In this document: piece by piece, positions 57,801-64,000 of the stretch
How positions within the stretch are numbered: the stretch's first letter is position 1
How the letters are laid out: each line of letters starts with the position of its first letter
Origin: Ceratodon purpureus
Lineage: Eukaryota; Streptophyta; Bryopsida; Pseudoditrichales; Ditrichaceae
DNA: 64,000 nucleotides
Direction of reading: 5' to 3'
Assembly: GCA_014871385.1 (NCBI GenBank)
Contig: CM026432.1
Coordinates: 1,691,194-1,755,193, forward strand
Made by a program: the position numbers and the translations under genes
Notes under the pieces: model-generated
What the model was told of the DNA's origin: nothing
Seen by the model: only the letters and a program-made list of their open reading frames with translations
Database searches by the model: none

Positions 57801-60615
57801 TGGCATGTTTTATATTTCTTTTAAATATCGTAATTTCTTGATTTATTTTGTTTTTTTTTTTTATCAACTTCATTTTAGTTGTTTTGTTATATTATTGGTT
57901 TACTTAAATTAAGTATTATAGATGTGTCTCATTTGTTGTAGGTTTTAGGCCATTTTGATGTTTACCAGTCCAAGCCCGAAATGACTCCTGAAAAAATTCA
58001 ACGAATCGCTATTGCCAAAGTGTCAACTAAGCACAAAGAGAAGTGGTTGAGGTTGTGGAACATGAGCAAATTGAGTCGGCAAGAATATAATTTCCCACCC
58101 ACGCTTGCCTCAGACAATAATCTTTGTGTCTGAATAAACCAAGCTGCCTTTTGGGCAGGGGTAAGTTTTTTTCTAGTCATCCATTTTCAATCCTTGTCGT
58201 TAACAGGGAGCTTGAGCCAACTTATGATTTCAATGGAATTGAGTGTTTTATGCCTTCTTATGTGGCAACTAGAGGATGAAGCAGTCGCTCGATTCAATGA
58301 GATAGTGGAAGATGATGGTGTTGTAATTCAAACGGAGGGCCTAAACGTACTGTTTAACGATATTGGAGCTTGGATTGCTTCGCATTCGATTACGTTGGGG
58401 AGAAAGGCCTTTAAGGATTTCTTCCCTAAGGTTGGAACGTTCACCAAGAAGTTGCCATTCCTTGATCAAGCAAGAGCTGAAAGTGCCATGAAGCGGGCAA
58501 TTTTAAGGTACTTCTGTAGAGAGCTTGTAGTTAAGGATGAAATTGCCAGAAACGACATCACTATCCGCTTCAATAAATGGGTGGATGTTTTGAGCAGTGA
58601 ATGTATTTTCCCTGAGTACCGGAGAAAACTGTTTTGGAGGCCTCATTTATTACAGTGTCCGTGGTATCCTGAGATGAAGGTGAACGACGGATGTCCAAGG
58701 GAGGAAAGGAATGTGAAAGCGAATTGTGAGCAACAGATGAAACAGAATGTGTATGAGCATATTGTCCTCCCCGATTCCCCTACTTCGGATGCTGGTGGTC
58801 AAGATGAACTTTCGGAGAAACAAAGGCAGAAGGAGGCCGCAAAGAGGACAAGGATGGAGGCGTGATAGAAGGTCAAGGAAGACAAAAAGAAGGAAAAGGA
58901 GGAGGAGCTCAATAAAAAGAAGGGGGTCTCGGCCCGCAACAAGGAATTGGCTAAGTTGATGGCAAAGGAGGGTCTGGAGAAGCTTCTTTCTCTTCCTGGA
59001 AATTCTCCATCCTTCACTCCATTGATGTCTCAGGTACATCTTTCAGTTCCTCCCATTCCTTCGCAAACTGTTTACACCATTCTCTGCACCCAAGTGGAAG
59101 ACAAACAATGTGGAGTCACGAGTGGAGGTCATCAACGACAACATTAAAGGAATTTTGGAGTTATTTAGTGATATCATACGCGGAGGCGAGCCTCTGATTT
59201 GGTCAAACATTCAAGAGTGGATTAAGGCTCACCAGGGGAACAAGATTCGTCACAAGCAAGGAGATGAGGAAGATACGGTTGTGGATCTCATTATATTTGA
59301 TGTGCCAGAGGACTTACTAGTTCTAGGCCTTAGCCTTTCTGGTGAAATTCCTCCCTGGAATCACCACCCCAAAAGTACCTGTAGCGGGTGTGGAGGGGAG
59401 GTTCAAGGCAGACTAGATTCAGCACTTTATGGATTTTGCTTCTCAGTTCCTTCAGGATAATGGAGCGGTCATTGTCTTCTACCGCGATATAAAGTTTATT
59501 TCAAACGAGCGTCTGTCTTGGGCAAATTGGGCGGGCTTTCAGGAGGAGAGAAGGTGGTTTGCAATCAATGGGCTTCCATTGACTATATCAAATAAACCTT
59601 CCTTGAATCATAAGTGCTTTATGGTGAAGTGTTTTGTCTGGAAAGAAAACTCTAGCGAAGGACAAGCAGTATCTAGTTTTGTTTTCTATTACAGGCCAGA
59701 ACAAGCTGCTAAGGGCATTACGTTGTCAAATGATGGTCATGTCAACAACTTCATCAGTGTGGATTCTCTTACGCTTGATTCAGTAAATCGCAAACCGTTT
59801 AGAGGAGCTCGGGAGAAGTCTGTCAATTTTCTCGAGGCTCTTGTGGACCTTTGCACCGTGGAGAATGATATTGTCATGGGCCTTACTGCATCCACATGTA
59901 TATTCTATATTCTCTTTCTTAGAATTAGCTGGTTTTATTTGTTTCCAATCTTTCTACGCTTTCTAATTCTTTATGCAATTTTCAGGTGCATCCATTTGTG
60001 CTTGTAAAAGCATCAACCGACATGTCATGGCTTTTGAAGATGACAATGTCTTGTACAAGGAGGTACTACTGCCGCTCATTCCACAACCCGATGAAGTCCA
60101 ATCTGACCAGGCCACTTTACCTCCTCCAAAGAATAAGCGCCCCTTGAAAGATGACGATGAACTTGAGAAGAATACAGCCCCCAAGTGCTCTTGTAAGTAA
60201 GTCTATACTATCAGTTTCTGGTGTTTACATCTACTTTGTATTTTTGAAATAGTATTTTCTAAGTACCTCTTCTTTCTCTTGCTTTAGATGGGGGCCGAAA
60301 ACGTTGAAGTCTCAAGGAATTGTGTCAAGGTATTTAAGCAAGATAAAAAGCCCAATCCGTTCTTTGGAGCTTCCTTACCATGTAGAGAACCTTGCGCATG
60401 CAATGGCGGCAGCTCCTTCACTACCATCTTCTCCGAAGCATCGTAGACCTAATCGTGATGTAGAGCAGTATTTTGAGCTATTTGCAGAAGTAGATAATGT
60501 GGTACTATCTGATGAGAGTGATTCTGAGCACATGAGCATTGAGTCAACTAGTAATGACAATGACTCCGAGCATGGGTACATTGAGATTTCTAGCGATGAC
60601 AGTTTTTGTACTTGA

Positions 60616-61039
60616 TTTATCCTGTTATTAAAAAGTGTGTGACTTTTTGATACATTAATCTATTTCCGTTTCTTATACTTCATTCTTATTTTGATACACT
60701 TGAAATATGACTCTTCATGTCCTAATTTTGAATTCATGACATTAGGCTTTGTTTATAATTTAGGTGTCGTAAGAAACCGTATTCAACAATGACTTATAAC
60801 TTCAACGATTCAATTCTAATATAATAATTATAAAACCAGACTTAAACGACCTACACGGAAATAAGGTATGTGCATCATATCTAATGGTAATATTTGTGTA
60901 TTATCTTCAAAACGTACTATTTAAAAAACCATAGTCATAGGGCTCCATTCTTGATTTAAAGCACATTTTAATGGAAAAAAGTTCCAAAATTATTGAAATT
61001 TAGCGCTCGCCGCTCACCGCTCATAAGATAGCATTCCTG
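60616..61039 (+). repeat. Right terminal region of the large element
   Basis: AT-rich sequence after the end of the ParB/methyltransferase-like gene. It finishes in GCGCTCGCCGCTCACCGCTC then ATAAGATAGC, the inverted partner of the left end at 46273. Confidence 0.75.
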
Positions 61040-61770
61040 TAGTATGGAGTAAAGGAAAGGAATAAAAATTGTGTCACAATTATCTAATTTATATGAAATA
61101 ATATTAAATATTCATTTTGTTTAAAAATAATTCAATAAGTTAAATGGAAGGAAAGAGGATGTGTTGATGGATTATGAAGTCTCATCCATTGATTTATTTT
61201 CAACGGAATTTGATGTGCGGCCTATAGTTGAAAAAAATCCAAGTTGGGTTGAAAATCTTCAAGTAGATTTTTTGAACTGAACTACTAGTGCGCCTACAGC
61301 TCAGTTGAAAACTTTCGAACACTAGTTGAAAAACTCAACTAGTTAACTTCAACTCAACTCAATTGGACTACTAGCCCCCCTCCTCCAAAATGGTTATTTG
61401 AGTAACAATCCCTATTTCATCTATCTTGCTATTCCTTCCTGTCAAAGCTACTTCAAGACAACCACGGTGAGTATGGCTCCTCCATGGCTATGTATGTTTG
61501 ATCAGGCCATTTCAAGGGAAGCAGCGCAAAGATGGTGAAGAGGTGGAGGCGGAGCCTGCTCATGATCCGGGTGCTGAACATTGTGTAGTTCAATTGCATT
61601 AGCGTGATCAAAAGGAATACTTTCCCAGACTCGTCATTAGGCCTAGTTGCTGAGCTGGTGCCTCTACCTTCCTCTCAAGGATAGTTATAAGAAATAATAT
61701 TGTAACCAGAGCAGCAAGTTTGTGCACCTAACAAGAAATTTTTCTAAAAAATAAATAAATTAGTTCCGTT
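61040..61770. other. Sequence right of the large element, no gene
   Basis: Mostly AT-rich. A moderately GC-rich patch at 61440-61640 (CATTTCAAGGGAAGCAGCGC and following) might be an old gene scrap, but it matches nothing I know. An AACT/AGTT-rich patch lies at 61230-61370. Confidence 0.35.
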
Positions 61771-61772
61771 GA

Positions 61773-62880
61773 CGAAGAACTCGGAGGGGGTTTTAACCCA
61801 AAAAAATAATTGAAGAAAAATCATAGTCGTCGTTATAGTTGTAGTAGTCGTAGTAGTGATTGTCGTCGTCATGTCCTTTGGTATTATTGGTCGTATATGG
61901 TTGTGAAAAGAAAAAAGAGATTGAAGTTGGAAACTTGAAAAGTTGTTTGAAAGGTTATATAGATTATATAAATGGCTATTGCAAAAGTTATTGCAAAAGT
62001 TATTTCAAACAATATTTAAAAATCAATTAATATATTTTAAAAACAAAAGCAAAGGCCTCTCAACCTCATTCATTTTTTGTGTAAATTTATTTTATTACAT
62101 ATTTTACATGACCACTTTTCATTTTTTATATTCAAATTAAAAAAGTATGACTACTCAATGCGGCAATGCCACGCACAACCATCGTCAGAAGTCATAATCT
62201 ATCATGACTTTTGGTACAAACTCCATATTTTTAATTTTAATATAAATTAAAATATTTTACAACGAAGTGTCTATTGCGGCATTCGCCAAAGAAGTGTGAA
62301 GTCTTATACTTAGAAAGTAAATAAATAAATGTATATTTAGATGTATGTTTAGGAAGCTGCTAGATTGACAACGATCACAACCATGACCATGCCAACGCAC
62401 ACACCTTCCAATTTCCTTTGTTATTTTCTTAGATAAAAACTCTCTCCGAGTACCTCGTCAAGGAAATTACAATAAAATTAAAAACAAAGTTATTTGTTTT
62501 TTGAATGATTGTTTTTTGAATTTAAAAAAAAAATAAAATTCAAAACTAACAAGTAAGAAATGAAAGGTATTCATACAAAAATAAAATAAAATAAAATTTA
62601 CAAAAAAAATGAATTAAATTGTCAATGAGCTCTGCTTTTGTTTTAAAATATGTCAATTTATTTTTAAATATTTTTTAAAATAACTTTTGCAATAACCTTT
62701 TGATAGCCATCTGTATAATCCATACAACATTTAAACAACCTTTCAAGTTTTCAACTCCAACTTCAATCTCTTCATTCTTTTTACAACCATATAGGTTTTG
62801 CTTTTGTTTTTAAAATATGTCAATTGATTTTTAAATATTTTTTATAATGACTTTTGCAATAACCTTTTGAATAGCATATA
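61773..62880. repeat. Fold-back (inverted-repeat) element
   Basis: The arm at about 61890-62055 (CGTATATGGTTGTGAAAAGA, GATTGAAGTTGGAAACTTGA, AAACAAAAGCAAAGG) is repeated inverted at 62640-62880, where its parts occur twice: TTGCTTTTGTTTTTAAAATA, TTGCAATAACCTTTTGA and CAACTTCAATCTCTTCATTC. The arms can pair into a long hairpin. No coding capacity and no clear target duplication. Confidence 0.65.
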
Positions 62881-63254
62881 AAATGAAAAAAAAAATAAAA
62901 AATAAAAAATTACACAAAAAATGAATAAAGTTGAGCTTTCATTTTTATTATCCATTTATATCCAATTTGAACTATATTATCAATTTATATCCTTGAATCA
63001 ACATTGTTTATATCTATTTATAAATTTACTCTTATATAATTATAGCATGCAAAATTTTGGACCTACCATTTATACCCTTCTCACAAGCACAATTTGAGTC
63101 CAAGGGCCAGTCGGCACGTTTTTTCAAGCACACGGTCCAAACACCACATTTAGCATCAAAAGCACATTCAGCAATAAATTGAACACAAGATCGCAAAGCG
63201 CATGAATAGAAGAGTACCAGATAATATTTCCAAGGCCGAGACAAAATCATAATT

Positions 63255-63482
63255 CTATCAATAAGGAACTTGGAGAGGGTTTCAAACCGGAAAAATATTG
63301 AAGAAAAATCATAGTAATAGTAGAGGTTGTAGTGACCGTCGTCGTCATGTCCTTTGGTATTATGAAAAGAAAGCAGAGATTGAAGTGGGAATTGGAAACT
63401 TGAAAGGTTGTTTGAAAGGTTATATAGATTATATAGATGGCCATTCAAAAGATTATTGCAAAAGTTGTTTCAAACAATATTC
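63255..63482 (+). repeat. Second direct copy of the fold-back arm
   Basis: It matches 61773-62018 in the same orientation (TTGAAGAAAAATCATAGT, GTCGTCGTCATGTCCTTTGG, GGTTGTTTGAAAGGTTATAT), with small deletions. It shows the arm is mobile or was duplicated locally over about 1.5 kb. Confidence 0.75.
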
Positions 63483-64000
63483 ACTAGAGGAAAATAGTGA
63501 CGTTGTTTAACGCGGGTTTTAATGCGGTTTAACGCAGTTTAACATGTAGTATTTTTTTGACGCAAAAATGCCAAAAAGGTCACGGACATCGCTTTGGTTT
63601 AACATGCTGCATTAAAACATGTTAAACGAGTTAACACGTTTTAACGTGTTGCGTCAATAGTGACACAAATACAAATTATGGAAGTTACCTAGGGTGAGTA
63701 ACTTCGAGAGTAAGTTTTTTGCCACGTGAGCATTTCCCTCTTTTGTGCATTCCACATTGGATGTGACATGAACATTTCCCAATGTTTTTTAATTCCACGT
63801 CATATCTGACGTAGGCAAGGCTCCGTTGTCCTGATGGATGAAAAATTTGCTGATATGGCATGGAAATCTGACGTGTCATTTAGGTTTCCAATGGCCAAGA
63901 TTGTGACACGTGGAGTGATCGTGGATTGAGGGTATATTTTCGCATTGAATTTGGGATTTGTGTTATTTTGTGTTTATGTAAACGCAGTGTGACGTGTTTT
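63483..64000. other. Right edge, TTTAACGC-rich sequence
   Basis: 63500-63660 is full of TTTAACGCG, TTTAACATG and GTTAACACG words in both orientations, an imperfect inverted cluster of unknown nature. After it no gene is seen up to the window edge. Confidence 0.4.

Larger units (their letters stand above)
54386..60615 (+). pseudogene. Element-borne ParB-like plus DNA-methyltransferase-like gene, broken
   Basis: A multi-exon plus-strand gene whose pieces read in order. (1) About 54725-54820, acidic (STSFTEEVIELAFEEIGLD). (2) About 55048-55675, a ParB/sulfiredoxin-like segment with GVPLCRMIPMTDVMHPLKTG and the signature WDGNHRHLAW. (3) 55783-56000 and 56095-56290, helical and charged. (4) 57943-58160. 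(5) 58200-59030, ending in a Lys/Glu-rich helix. (6) 59130-59400, including VVDLIIFDVPEDLLV, placed like a methyltransferase DPPY strand. (7) 59400-60010, with KSVNFLEALVDLCTVENDIV then MGLTASTG, placed like the SAM-site strand DPFAGTG. (8) 59985-60200 and 60300-60615, an acidic tail ending SDDSFCT. The copy is broken by several interruptions, and both methyltransferase motifs are atypical. Function, if any, would be DNA binding or modification for the element. Confidence 0.5.
46266..61039. mobile_element. Composite large DNA-transposon region, about 14.8 kb
   Basis: The left end (46266) reads CAG, then GCTATCTTATGAGCGG, followed by AACGGTGAGC, AGTGAGC and GGTGAGC. The right end, read on the other strand from 61039, is CAGGAATGCTATCTTATGAG then CGGTGAGCGGCGAGC. 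The initial CAG and the subterminal motif clusters recall hAT-type ends, but no shared 8-bp target duplication is visible, so the two ends may come from different insertions. A second left end lies at 52421. Contents: a captured DRP2 fragment, a minus-strand gene remnant, a ParB plus methyltransferase-like gene, satellite units and nested MITEs. All genes inside look broken. Confidence 0.6.

Noticed and set aside
1-64000. LTR retrotransposons, CRISPR arrays, rRNA or tRNA genes
   Set aside because: I found no paired long terminal repeats with reverse-transcriptase or integrase motifs, no spacer arrays, and no RNA-gene signatures.

Overview
This is plant nuclear DNA. The genes have introns with GT/AG borders, land-plant families and plant-type transposons. 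Several genes have few or no introns, and the transposable-element load is heavy. This fits a non-seed plant (moss, liverwort or lycophyte) best, but the species cannot be fixed from sequence alone.

Left part, 1 to about 31 kb, is gene-rich and fairly GC-rich. In order it holds: the 3' part of a metallo-beta-lactamase-fold hydrolase (+); an intronless F-box gene (-); a secreted dienelactone-hydrolase-like enzyme (-); a METTL13-type SAM methyltransferase (-); an F-box-like C-terminal remnant (-); mitochondrial-type arginase (+); an intronless secreted glyoxal oxidase (-); a CCR4-4 type EEP-family nuclease in 8 exons (-); RAE1 mRNA-export factor in 11 exons (+), head to head with CCR4-4; and a large LRR receptor kinase with an island domain (-). 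These are housekeeping, cell-wall or redox and signalling genes, not an operon-like set. A local duplication of the methyltransferase 3' end now forms the 3' flank of the F-box gene.

Middle part, about 31 to 46 kb, is AT-rich and nearly gene-free. It is built from small transposons: a Stowaway MITE with a second element nested in it; several elements bounded by TTAA with CCCCTAAA-type ends (piggyBac-like hallmarks); a 740 to 750 bp family with GGGGG-type ends and 4-bp target duplications, one copy of which sits inside another; and a 370 bp inverted-repeat element. One small secreted cysteine-containing protein gene (41.5 to 42.0 kb, -) stands alone here.

Right part, about 46.3 to 61.0 kb, is bounded by an inverted pair of ends rich in GAGCGGTGAGC motifs. 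Inside are a second direct copy of the left end (52.4 kb), a captured fragment of a host dynamin-related protein 2 gene (47.5 to 50.3 kb, -), a broken minus-strand plant TE-type gene (53.1 to 54.1 kb), and a long broken multi-exon plus-strand gene (54.4 to 60.6 kb). The encoded pieces of that gene look like a ParB/sulfiredoxin-fold domain (DGNHR motif) joined to an amino-DNA-methyltransferase-like domain. That pairing is familiar from bacteria and phages and is the most unusual item in the window. The last 3 kb hold a fold-back, inverted-repeat element and simple AT-rich sequence.
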